Source of the DNA: Sphingomonadales bacterium
GTDB taxonomy: Bacteria > Bacteroidota > Bacteroidia > Chitinophagales > Chitinophagaceae
Assembly (NCBI GenBank): GCA_016872155.1
Contig: VHBB01000006.1
Span: 32,551-96,550 of the forward strand
Length of the DNA: 64,000 bases
Direction: 5' to 3'
The notes beneath the pieces are model-generated. The model saw only the letters and a list, made by a program, of their open reading frames with translations, did not search any database and was not told the origin of the DNA. The position numbers were made by a program, and so were the translations under genes. How positions within the stretch are numbered: the stretch's first letter is position 1; every line of letters begins with the position of its first letter. This document shows, piece after piece, positions 57,203 to 64,000 of the stretch.

Positions 57203-57365
57203 GCTGAAAGCAACAACAAGATGGAATTTATTAAAGTCAGTAAGGGGATTACTTCGTGCTCCCCTTCGCATTTGATGTACCCAAAGCCTTCGCACCGCTA
57301 CCGCGGTGCCCGGCTTTTTTTACGCTCAGCCGCTCCATCAAGCAAGCTTGATTCGAGTCTTCGCA
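57203..57365. other. Non-coding stretch between cargo gene and tRNA-Glu
   Basis: Holds a small hairpin GCACCG/CGGTGC at 57292-57308, followed by a T-run (57315-57321). It may be a second terminator on the plus strand. No gene recognised. Confidence 0.4.
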
Positions 57366-57399
57366 TAAAAAAAGCCTTGCATCTTCGCTGCAAGGCTTT
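57366..57399 (-). terminator. Rho-independent terminator of tRNA-Glu
   Basis: On the minus strand: AAAGCCTTGC, loop AGCGAAGAT, GCAAGGCTTTTTTT. It starts 2 bases after the tRNA 3' end. Confidence 0.85.
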
Positions 57400-57400
57400 G

Positions 57401-57472
57401 TAGCCCGTACGGGATTCGAACCCGTATCACCACCGTGAAAGGGTGGTGTCCTAGCCCTTAGACGAACGGGCC
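57401..57472 (-). tRNA. tRNA-Glu (anticodon TTC)
   Basis: On the minus strand the acceptor strands are GGCCCGT and ACGGGCT with discriminator A. The anticodon arm is CCACCCTTTCACGGTGG with TTC in the loop, and the T-arm is ACGGGTTCGAATCCCGT. CCA is not encoded. Small ORFs overlapping it are spurious. Confidence 0.95.
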
Positions 57473-57593
57473 GTTTTAGGGACGGCAAAGATAGGGTGGG
57501 TGCGCTGTTTGGCAAAATGTTTTTAAGCGTAAATAGGCCCTGGAAATGGGAGAATTAGTAGAAATCCTCATCTGAAAATCGATCCCGTTCCAG

Positions 57594-57601
57594 TACTTTT
57601 G
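57594..57601 (+). promoter_or_regulatory. -7 promoter element of gapA-pgk
   Basis: TACTTTTG matches TAnnTTTG, 19 bases before the gapA ATG. Confidence 0.6.
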
Positions 57602-57620
57602 TGCCTCAAAATTTTTTGCC

Positions 57621-58631
57621 ATGAGTTCTATCAAAGTTGCCATCAACGGTTTTGGCCGCATTGGACGGCTGGTGTATCGTCAGATCTACAATTTGCAAGG
57701 AATCGATGTAGTCGCCATCAACGACCTTACCAGTCCTGCAGTTCTTGCTCACTTGCTCAAGTACGACAGTGCGCAAGGCAGATTCAATGCCGAGGTCAAG
57801 GCTACCGAAGACGCTATTGTAGTCAATGGTGATGTGCTTAAGATCTATGCGCAAAAAGACCCTGCTCAAATCCCTTGGGGGCAGCACCAGGTTGATGTGG
57901 TGCTGGAGTGCACCGGATTTTTTACCGATAAAGAAAAGGCCGAGGCGCATATAAAGGCCGGTGCTAAGCGAGTCGTGATCTCTGCTCCGGCCACGGGCGA
58001 TCTCAAGACGGTCGTGTACAATGTAAACCATCAAATTTTGGATGGCTCCGAAACGATCATCTCTTGTGCTTCTTGTACTACCAACTGTTTGGCGCCGATG
58101 GCCAAGGTGCTCGATGAGCAATATGGCATTATTACGGGTATCATGACCACGATCCATGCCTATACCAACGACCAAAATACGCTCGATGCGCCGCATCCGA
58201 AAGGAGATCTTCGTCGTGCCCGCGCGGCGGCGGCCAATATCGTGCCCAATAGCACCGGTGCTGCCAAGGCGATCGGGTTGGTATTACCCCAATTAAAGGG
58301 CAAACTCGACGGGGGCGCCCAGCGCGTTCCCACGATTACCGGATCGTTGACAGAACTGGTTTCTGTGCTACAGAGAAAAACCAGCGTTGAGCAGATCAAT
58401 GCTGCCATGAAGGCCGCCTCGAACGAATCGTTCGGCTACACAGAAGAAGAGCTGGTAAGTACAGACATCATTGGTATCAATTTTGGTTCGCTCTTCGATG
58501 CGACCCAGACTAAAGTGATGACAGTTGGCGATCAGCAATTAATAAAAACAGTAAGCTGGTACGATAACGAAATGAGTTATGTAAGTCAGCTGGTTCGCAC
58601 GGTCAGTTACTTTGCTAAACTTATCAAGTAA
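57621..58631 (+). CDS. gapA: Glyceraldehyde-3-phosphate dehydrogenase, type I
   Basis: 336 aa. It oxidises glyceraldehyde 3-phosphate to 1,3-bisphosphoglycerate with NAD. The N-terminal fold begins [16 protein letters not shown]; the catalytic Cys152 is in [23 protein letters not shown] and [12 protein letters not shown] are conserved. It is the first gene of a glycolytic pair, with pgk 5 bases downstream, so consecutive enzymes are made from one message. Confidence 0.98.
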   Translation: MSSIKVAINGFGRIGRLVYRQIYNLQGIDVVAINDLTSPAVLAHLLKYDSAQGRFNAEVKATEDAIVVNGDVLKIYAQKDPAQIPWGQHQVDVVLECTGFFTDKEKAEAHIKAGAKRVVISAPATGDLKTVVYNVNHQILDGSETIISCASCTTNCLAPMAKVLDEQYGIITGIMTTIHAYTNDQNTLDAPHPKGDLRRARAAAANIVPNSTGAAKAIGLVLPQLKGKLDGGAQRVPTITGSLTELVSVLQRKTSVEQINAAMKAASNESFGYTEEELVSTDIIGINFGSLFDATQTKVMTVGDQQLIKTVSWYDNEMSYVSQLVRTVSYFAKLIK

Positions 58632-58636
58632 AGCCA

Positions 58637-59833
58637 ATGATCGCTTTTGATTCTTTTTCTTTTAAGGGTCAAAAGGCCCTCGTGCGTGTCGATTTTAATG
58701 TGCCGCTTAACAAAGACCTGCAGATAACGGACGATACGCGCATGCGTGCGGCGTTGCCTACCATCAACCATATTGTACAGCAGGGTGGCGCTGTGATCTT
58801 AATGAGTCACCTGGGTCGTCCTAAAGAGGGCCCCACCGATAAATACTCATTGCGTCATCTGTTACAGCATCTCATCAATTTATTACCCGGCACACCTGTT
58901 TATTTTGCCGATGACTGTATTGGGGCGCAGGCTGCAGATTTGGCTGCATCATTGAAGCCGGGCGAAGTGTTACAATTAGAAAATCTCCGATTTTATTCAG
59001 AAGAAGAAAAAGGGGATGCTGCGTTTGCCGCCAAGCTGGCCCGCTTGGGTACGGTTTGGGTCAATGACGCTTTTGGAACGGCACACCGGGCGCATGCCTC
59101 AACGGCTGTAATGGCAAACGAGTTCTTACCCGAACAGCGGTTATTTGGAAAATTGATGGAAGCCGAGGTGGCCAGCGCCCAACGCGTATTGCACCAGGCA
59201 GCGCGTCCTTTTGTGGCCATTATTGGAGGAGCCAAGGTGAGTGATAAGATCTTGATTATCGAAAATTTATTAGAACGCGCCACCGATATTATTATAGGTG
59301 GGGGAATGGCGTATACTTTTTTTAAAGCGCAAGGGGGCGCTATCGGTAACTCTCTTTGTGAGGACGATCGTCTGCCGCTGGCAGCGCAGCTGCTCGACAA
59401 AGCAGCTCAAAAAGGAGTGCGAATTCATTTGCCCCAAGACAGTGTTATTGCCAACCGTTTTGCAGCGGATGCCGAAACGAGTGTGGCACCCAGCGGTCAG
59501 ATTCCTGCTGGATGGATGGGGCTGGATATTGGCCCTGCCGCTCGTGCGCAGTTTGGACAGGTTATTGCTGCCGCCAAGACCATTTTATGGAACGGTCCTA
59601 TGGGCGTTTTTGAAATGCTTGCCTTTCAGGAAGGGACCAAGTCTATCGCGTTGTCAGTGGCGAGCGCAACCCAAACAGGTGCATTTTCTCTTGTCGGTGG
59701 TGGAGATTCCGTAGCGGCGATCAACCAGTTCAAGTTATCCGATCAGGTGAGTTATGTATCGACCGGAGGCGGCGCCATGCTGGAGTATTTCGAAGGAAAA
59801 GTACTGCCCGGTATCGCGGCCGTTACAGGGTAG
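58637..59833 (+). CDS. pgk: Phosphoglycerate kinase
   Basis: 398 aa. It transfers phosphate from 1,3-bisphosphoglycerate to ADP. Marks are KALVRVDFNVPLNK, MSHLGRPKEGP, FVAIIGGAKVSDKI, ILWNGPMGVFE and the nucleotide-site LVGGGDSVAAI. Length is normal. It follows gapA directly. No terminator is obvious before lemA 87 bases later, where TAATTTCA at about 59893 is a weak promoter candidate. Confidence 0.98.
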   Translation: MIAFDSFSFKGQKALVRVDFNVPLNKDLQITDDTRMRAALPTINHIVQQGGAVILMSHLGRPKEGPTDKYSLRHLLQHLINLLPGTPVYFADDCIGAQAADLAASLKPGEVLQLENLRFYSEEEKGDAAFAAKLARLGTVWVNDAFGTAHRAHASTAVMANEFLPEQRLFGKLMEAEVASAQRVLHQAARPFVAIIGGAKVSDKILIIENLLERATDIIIGGGMAYTFFKAQGGAIGNSLCEDDRLPLAAQLLDKAAQKGVRIHLPQDSVIANRFAADAETSVAPSGQIPAGWMGLDIGPAARAQFGQVIAAAKTILWNGPMGVFEMLAFQEGTKSIALSVASATQTGAFSLVGGGDSVAAINQFKLSDQVSYVSTGGGAMLEYFEGKVLPGIAAVTG

Positions 59834-59920
59834 GCGGTCTGTTAAATTTCTTGATACACCCGGCCCATGATCGGCCACTCTCTGTTTTTGCTGTAATTTC
59901 ACATTTCAAAATAAAAACCT

Positions 59921-60514
59921 ATGAAAGGATCAACGATTACATTATTGGCGGTGTTGGGTGTCTTTTTGCTTTTTGCTTTTTGGGGTTGCAATGCCTACAA
60001 CGGATTTGTGACCGGAGAACAGGGCGTAAAGAAATCATGGAGCAATGTAGAGACCAATTACCAGCGTCGCACCGATTTGTATGGCTCTGTTATCAAGACC
60101 GTAGAGGCCTCTGCCAATTTCGAAAAATCAACCCTTAATGCAGTGGTCGAGGCCCGTGCGGCCGCCACACAGGTAAAGATCGATATCAATGACCCTGCCA
60201 CCTTGCAAGCCTACCAACAAGCACAGGCTAATTTGCAAGGTTCATTTAGTCGCTTGATTGCTTCGTTCGAGCAATATCCCGATCTAAAGACCACCAAGGC
60301 CTTTCAGGATTTTCAAACGCAGATCGAGGGAACCGAAAATCGTATCAACGTAGCGCGTCAGGATTATAATAAAGCGGTCGAAACATTCAACCTAAGCGTA
60401 AAGCGTTTTCCAGGCAACCTGCTGGCCGGTCTCTTTGGATTTAGCGAGAAGGCGTACTACGAAGCCGACAAAGGATCCGAAAAGGCGCCCGACATCAAAT
60501 TCAACCTGCAGTAA
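59921..60514 (+). CDS. LemA family protein
   Basis: 197 aa. One N-terminal membrane helix (ITLLAVLGVFLLFAFWGC) followed by a long helical bundle with the family motifs NGFVTGEQGVKKSWSNVETNYQRRTDL and RQDYNKAVETFN. LemA proteins are membrane-anchored, of uncertain function, and are commonly encoded next to TPM-domain proteins, as here. First gene of a three-gene operon: 3 bases to the next gene. Confidence 0.93.
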   Translation: MKGSTITLLAVLGVFLLFAFWGCNAYNGFVTGEQGVKKSWSNVETNYQRRTDLYGSVIKTVEASANFEKSTLNAVVEARAAATQVKIDINDPATLQAYQQAQANLQGSFSRLIASFEQYPDLKTTKAFQDFQTQIEGTENRINVARQDYNKAVETFNLSVKRFPGNLLAGLFGFSEKAYYEADKGSEKAPDIKFNLQ

Positions 60515-60517
60515 GCA

Positions 60518-60985
60518 TTGCGTTTGTTTTCTTTTTTTACATCCCCCAAGCCCTTGCTGAACGAAGCGCAGCAAGCGCAGTTGATGCAGGCCATCCGACT
60601 GGCCGAGCAGCGCACCAGCGGAGAGATTCGAGTTTTTTTGGAGCGTCGTTGCCGCTATGTGGATGCTGCTGACCGGGCTGCCGAGATCTTTTTTTCTACC
60701 GGCATGCAACAGACTCAACAGCGCAATGCCGTGTTGATCTATTTGGCTACAGAAGATCACCAAGTAGCGGTTTGGGGCGATCAGGGCATTCATGAAAAAC
60801 TGGATCCTCTGTATTGGCAAGAGCGGGTACAAGCCATGTTAGGGCTTTTTAAAAAAGAAGATTATTTGCAGGGGCTGCTTGGTTGCGTCGAAGCCACAGG
60901 CGAGGCCTTGCATCATCATTTTCCATACGACGGCAGCGCCGACCGAAACGAATTGTCCGACGATATCTTATTTGGAAGATCATGA
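60518..60985 (+). CDS. TPM-domain protein (cytoplasmic or peripheral)
   Basis: 155 aa from a TTG at 60518. No ATG precedes the conserved region, and the start sits 3 bases after the lemA stop. The TPM domain text is LLNEAQQAQLMQAIRLAEQRTSGEIRVFLERR and NAVLIYLATEDHQVAVWGDQGI. There is no signal peptide or membrane segment, unlike the third gene. Its stop overlaps the next start as ATGA. Confidence 0.85.
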   Translation: MRLFSFFTSPKPLLNEAQQAQLMQAIRLAEQRTSGEIRVFLERRCRYVDAADRAAEIFFSTGMQQTQQRNAVLIYLATEDHQVAVWGDQGIHEKLDPLYWQERVQAMLGLFKKEDYLQGLLGCVEATGEALHHHFPYDGSADRNELSDDILFGRS

Positions 60986-61776
60986 GAAAAGCGGTTTTGT
61001 TTTTGGGACTATTGTTCGCTGCACATTTGCTTTTTGCGCAGATCGAATCGGTATTGCCGCCCCGTCCTTCTCCTGCGGTATTGTACAACGATCTTACTTC
61101 GGATAAATCGTTTCTCACCGCTCCGCAGGCCGATCAATTAGAAAAAATATTGGTAGCCTACGACGACAGCACCTCTACGCAGATCTGTGTGGTGATCGTT
61201 GAGAGTTTACAAGATTATACAGCCAACGAATATGCCACTGCCCTTGGCAGAAGCTGGGGAGTGGGCAGCAAGCAATTCAATAATGGCGTTGTGATCTTGA
61301 TCGCTACCGGGGGCGAGACGGGCAATCGCGATGCCTACATTGCTACCGGCTATGGCATGGAAGGGGCCATCCCCGATGTGGTCGCTAAGTCTATTGTAGA
61401 AAACGATATTATTTACAATTTCAAAGAGGGACAATACTATCGGGGGCTCGAGCAGACCGTTCTCTCGTTGGTAAAGGCAGCGGCCGGCGAGTACAAGGCG
61501 CCTGCAAACCGTAAGAAAAAAGGAGAAAGTGAAATTCATCCGGTCGTAATCTTGGTAGTGCTCTTACTTTTGTCAATGTTATTTGGGGGCGGTTCTCGTG
61601 GTAGGGGTGGTCGTAGAAGAGGAGGAGGATTTGGAGGATGGACAGGAGGTATGTGGTTAGGAGGGGGTGGCTTTGGGGGCGGCGGTCTCGGTAGCGGGGG
61701 TGGTTTTGGCGGAGGAGGCTTTGGTGGTTTCGGCGGGGGTAGTTTTGGAGGCGGTGGGGCCGGAGGTAAATGGTAA
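60982..61776 (+). CDS. TPM-domain membrane protein (YgcG/Psb32-like) with Gly-rich tail
   Basis: 264 aa. Signal peptide (VLFLGLLFAAHLLFAQ), the TPM domain with STQICVVIVESLQDYT, NNGVVILIATGG and YIATGYGMEGAIPD, then a C-terminal membrane helix (VVILVVLLLLSMLF) and a tail made almost only of Gly, Phe, Ser and Trp. The layout matches the YgcG/Psb32 group. Translation is coupled to the previous gene by an ATGA overlap. The start at 60982 excludes spurious upstream sequence. Confidence 0.92.
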   Translation: MRKAVLFLGLLFAAHLLFAQIESVLPPRPSPAVLYNDLTSDKSFLTAPQADQLEKILVAYDDSTSTQICVVIVESLQDYTANEYATALGRSWGVGSKQFNNGVVILIATGGETGNRDAYIATGYGMEGAIPDVVAKSIVENDIIYNFKEGQYYRGLEQTVLSLVKAAAGEYKAPANRKKKGESEIHPVVILVVLLLLSMLFGGGSRGRGGRRRGGGFGGWTGGMWLGGGGFGGGGLGSGGGFGGGGFGGFGGGSFGGGGAGGKW

Positions 61777-61786
61777 TTTCAATTTT

Positions 61787-62653
61787 ATGCAACGCTCTTT
61801 ATTGATCGTCTTATTGCTAATAGGCGGGCTACTGGCCCAGGCGCAGTCAACTTATTTTGTGTACGTACAAGCAGAGCCGGCACAACCTTTTCTGATTACG
61901 TATAAGAATCAAACGTTTCGTTCTTCGTCATCCGGGTACATCATTATTCCCAACCTTACGGATAGTTTGCTGCAGTTTGTCTTGCGTTTTCCTAATCAAA
62001 ACTATCCCGATCATTCTTTTAGCGTTACGACACAGCGCAACGACCAGGGGTACTTGTTTAAGGATTACGGAGATAAAGGATGGGGATTGCTAGATTGGAA
62101 TACGCTTGTTGTTTCTTATGCAGACAGGCCGACAGCTTCAAAAAATAATAGGGCCTCTGCTGCTGGGCAGTCCGATTTTGCAACACTATTGGCAAAGGCC
62201 TCCGGTGATAGTACCCTGCTGCTCGATTCTTCTACACCAGCCCGCATAACCAATAGCAAGCCGGCTGCTGCTGAAGTAAAAGCCATTGACGAAGTAAAAC
62301 CTGTTGTGATAGAAGAGAAGCCGGTCCAACCCAAACAAGCTGCACCTATTGTTGTTCCTTCTTATTGCAAATCGATTCTTACCGAGGCCGAGTTCAACGA
62401 ATGTCTTAGTAAGGTACAGATAGCCCGATCGGAAACGTCTAAAGTAAATGTGCTCCGCGATTTTATAAAAGGCAGATGCTACACCATAGAGCAAGTCAGA
62501 GCGCTTGCACGGTTGCTCACCACCGATGAGGTCAGGTACGATTTTTTATTGGAAGCCTGGACCCTTACCGTAGAGCGCACGCGTTACCTGGAGTTAACGT
62601 CGGTATTTGAAAACGCTGCTACCGCCGACCGATTTAAAGAGATGTTTCAATAA
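61787..62653 (+). CDS. Exported DUF4476-domain protein
   Basis: 288 aa from the ATG at 61787. Signal peptide (LLIVLLLIGGLLAQAQ). A beta-rich N-terminal half (STYFVYVQAEPAQPFLITYK) and a flexible middle rich in Ala, Lys and Pro precede the C-terminal DUF4476 domain: CKSILTEAEFNECLSKV, IKGRCYTIEQVRALARLL, FENAATADRFKEMF. The function of DUF4476 is unknown. It follows the TPM operon by 10 bases and overlaps the truA start by 1 base. Confidence 0.85.
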   Translation: MQRSLLIVLLLIGGLLAQAQSTYFVYVQAEPAQPFLITYKNQTFRSSSSGYIIIPNLTDSLLQFVLRFPNQNYPDHSFSVTTQRNDQGYLFKDYGDKGWGLLDWNTLVVSYADRPTASKNNRASAAGQSDFATLLAKASGDSTLLLDSSTPARITNSKPAAAEVKAIDEVKPVVIEEKPVQPKQAAPIVVPSYCKSILTEAEFNECLSKVQIARSETSKVNVLRDFIKGRCYTIEQVRALARLLTTDEVRYDFLLEAWTLTVERTRYLELTSVFENAATADRFKEMFQ

Positions 62654-63381
62654 TGGCACGTTATTTTTTAGAGGTGTCCTACAAAGGAACAGCCTACAGT
62701 GGGTTTCAATCGCAAGAAAATGCCAACACCATACAGCAAGAAGTAGAGCAAGCCTTTCGCACCTTGCAACGAGAGCCGGTTGCGCTTACGGGTTCGTCCC
62801 GCACCGACGCAGGGGTGCACGCTCTTCAGAATTTTTTTCACTTTGATTTTGCCGCAGCCCTTCATCCGCAGTTCGTCTATAAGATCAATGCCATTCTTCC
62901 GGCCGATATAGTGGTAAGGTCTGTACGGGCCGTGGCCGACGAAGCGCACTGTCGGTTCGATGCGCTCAGCCGCACCTACGAGTATTTTATTTACCGCGGC
63001 AAAGATCCTTTTTTGCAAGACCGGGCCTGGTACTTTCCCTACACCATCAATAGAGAATTGTTGCAAGAGGCGGCTGCACTCTTGATGCACTACCAAGACT
63101 TTACCTCTTTTTCGAAGCGCAATACACAGGTCAAGACCTTCGATTGCACACTATTGGAAAGTACATGGAGGTGGCAACAAGAGGAGGGCTTGGTTTACCG
63201 CGTGCGGGCCAACCGATTTTTGCGCGGAATGGTCAGGGCCCTGGTGGCCACCATGCTCCAGGTCGGAAGGGGAACCCTCTCGATCGGGGAATTCCAGGCC
63301 ATTATTGATGCAAAAGATTGTACCAGAGCCAGTTTTGCAGCCCCTTCTCATGGTCTTTTTCTGGTAGAGGTCCGCTATTGA
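62653..63381 (+). CDS. truA: tRNA pseudouridine-38/39/40 synthase
   Basis: 242 aa. It modifies U38-U40 in the anticodon arm of tRNAs. The catalytic Asp is in GSSRTDAGVHALQNFFHF; also visible are YFLEVSYKGTAYSGFQSQ, FDALSRTYEYFIYRG and RFLRGMVRALVATML. Its ATG overlaps the previous stop (TAATG), indicating translational coupling. It is the last gene before the rRNA operon leader. Confidence 0.97.
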   Translation: MARYFLEVSYKGTAYSGFQSQENANTIQQEVEQAFRTLQREPVALTGSSRTDAGVHALQNFFHFDFAAALHPQFVYKINAILPADIVVRSVRAVADEAHCRFDALSRTYEYFIYRGKDPFLQDRAWYFPYTINRELLQEAAALLMHYQDFTSFSKRNTQVKTFDCTLLESTWRWQQEEGLVYRVRANRFLRGMVRALVATMLQVGRGTLSIGEFQAIIDAKDCTRASFAAPSHGLFLVEVRY

Positions 63382-63500
63382 GCCTATTTTTTCGGGGGTG
63401 GGCCGATTTTTTTTTGCTCTATAACCCTTGTCTGGCTTATGTTTCGTTGATTATCAGCAATTTTTGTACTTTTTTTCTTGTTGGTTACTATTACCTCCCT

Positions 63501-63531
63501 TATCTTTGCGACCCCGCTTGAAAAAAAGCGG
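63501..63531 (+). promoter_or_regulatory. rRNA promoter unit 1
   Basis: TATCTTTG (63501-63508) followed by a hairpin CCGCTT/AAGCGG with an A-rich loop. A TTG about 20 bases upstream could be the -33 element. Confidence 0.6.
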
Positions 63532-63615
63532 TCAGCTCTCTGATAACGAATCGAAAAACTGCTGGCAAACAAAGACGTAGGGCCAAGTAAAATTGGCGGG
63601 TATTGTGAATTGCAC

Positions 63616-63648
63616 TATCTTTGCCCTCCGCTTCAAAAAAACGAAGCC
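63616..63648 (+). promoter_or_regulatory. rRNA promoter unit 2
   Basis: TATCTTTG (63616-63623) followed by GCTTC/GAAGC with an A-rich loop. A TTG about 22 bases upstream fits a -33 element. Confidence 0.6.
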
Positions 63649-63742
63649 AGTTCTTTCGAAAACAAATTGATTTTCATGCCGAATAACACAGGGGTTGTTG
63701 GAAAATAACTACTGAAAAATTTGGTCGAAATACTATGGCCCT

Positions 63743-63772
63743 TACCTTTTCACTCCCGTTCCAAAAAACGGG
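63743..63772 (+). promoter_or_regulatory. rRNA promoter unit 3 (weaker match)
   Basis: TACCTTTT (63743-63750), one mismatch to TAnnTTTG, followed by CCCGTT/AACGGG with an A-rich loop. Confidence 0.45.
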
Positions 63773-63935
63773 TGGCCGGTAACGGTCAAAAGATCTTTGA
63801 AAGTTTGGAAACAATAGCACTCACTTCTCGTCTCGTACGAGAGTGAAACTATAGGTAAGTCAAGCGAAATACATTTCGATTTGACACGTTAATTTTCTCT
63901 TGAGAATTTTAAAATGTCAGTATCAAACATCATTT

Positions 63936-64000
<65 letters not shown>

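Larger units (their letters stand above)
63382..63935 (+). promoter_or_regulatory. rRNA operon leader with tandem promoters
   Basis: About 550 bases without genes between truA and 16S rRNA. Three promoter-hairpin units lie at 63501, 63616 and 63743. Further on are a boxA-like AGATCTTTGA at 63791-63800, a hairpin with TCTCGTACGAGA (63831-63842) and a stem GTCAA-gCGAAAT/ATTTCG-aTTTGAC at 63859-63885. The later stems may take part in processing of the 16S precursor. Confidence 0.75.

Noticed and set aside
54623..57317. 13-base identity GGTGCCCGGCTTT at 54623-54635 and 57305-57317
   Set aside because: Short, and in a different order relative to the duplicated sorting-domain segments. Could be chance, so not claimed as part of the duplication.
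57249..57515. 88-aa minus-strand open frame
   Set aside because: It spans tRNA-Glu and its terminator, so it is a false frame over RNA sequence.
61565..61775. Repetitive GGAGG-rich DNA considered as a repeat array or CRISPR
   Set aside because: It encodes the Gly-rich tail of the TPM membrane protein; there are no regular spacers.

Overview
The window is about 64 kb of a Bacteroidota chromosome, most likely a member of the Chitinophagales/Chitinophagaceae. This is inferred from gene content and signals, not from a database search. Supporting signs are type IX secretion (T9SS) parts and cargo (plug protein, PorP/SprF, type A and type B sorting domains), a GLPGLI-family protein, lipid-anchored TamL, glutamine synthetase III, long IspH, DUF4476, and many copies of the Bacteroidota -7 promoter element TAnnTTTG. 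Shine-Dalgarno sequences are not evident. The window is almost entirely dense housekeeping DNA. I see no IS element, prophage, CRISPR array or integrase.

Layout. 1-11.9 kb: truncated tamB-like gene, isoaspartyl peptidase, FadL-like porin, small lipoprotein, proS, truB, tamL, a SpoU-type rRNA/tRNA methyltransferase, a LolC/E-like permease and the T9SS plug gene. 11.9-20.3 kb: SRP RNA, a transaldolase/FSA enzyme, dipeptidase, glnN, purL, pyrG. 20.3-29 kb: yidC, GLPGLI protein, a TPR-comA-aroE run, then a minus-strand trio (unknown protein, rdgB, thioesterase) and ilvE. 29-38.6 kb: a giant-adhesin-style type B cargo with its PorP/SprF partner, rpsL-rpsG, then zip-icd-dCMP deaminase on the minus strand, a lipoprotein and a GT35 phosphorylase-like protein. 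38.6-46.5 kb: ispH, a GH13 lipoprotein, degP, a LuxC-like acyl-CoA reductase divergent from a ferredoxin, ddl, a PASTA protein and a rhodanese. 46.5-52 kb: a TonB-dependent receptor controlled by a TPP riboswitch, tRNA-fMet, era, der, terC. 52-57.2 kb is the only clearly accessory part: a broken beta-barrel gene remnant, katG with a CRP/FNR-like palindrome, an AT-rich gap holding a decayed T9SS sorting-domain end, and a T9SS cargo with seven propeller-like repeats. 57.2-64 kb: tRNA-Glu, gapA-pgk, a lemA-TPM-TPM operon, a DUF4476 protein, truA, and a long rRNA leader with tandem promoters running into the 5' end of 16S rRNA.

How the genes work together. Envelope biogenesis is the strongest theme: TamB/TamL, YidC, SRP RNA, a Lol-like permease, DegP and T9SS components handle membrane insertion, outer-membrane assembly and secretion of the two large cargo proteins. 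Translation and RNA modification form a second theme: ProS, TruA, TruB, S12, S7, Era, Der, two tRNAs and the rRNA operon. The remainder is central metabolism: nucleotides, nitrogen, glycolysis, isocitrate dehydrogenase, branched-chain amino acids and isoprenoids. I found no clear new defence or mobile system. The most interesting items are the phosphorylase-like protein lacking its PLP lysine, the ComA cluster, the LuxC/ferredoxin pair, a psi-subunit-like orphan, the katG/T9SS accessory patch and the repeated rRNA promoter-hairpin units.
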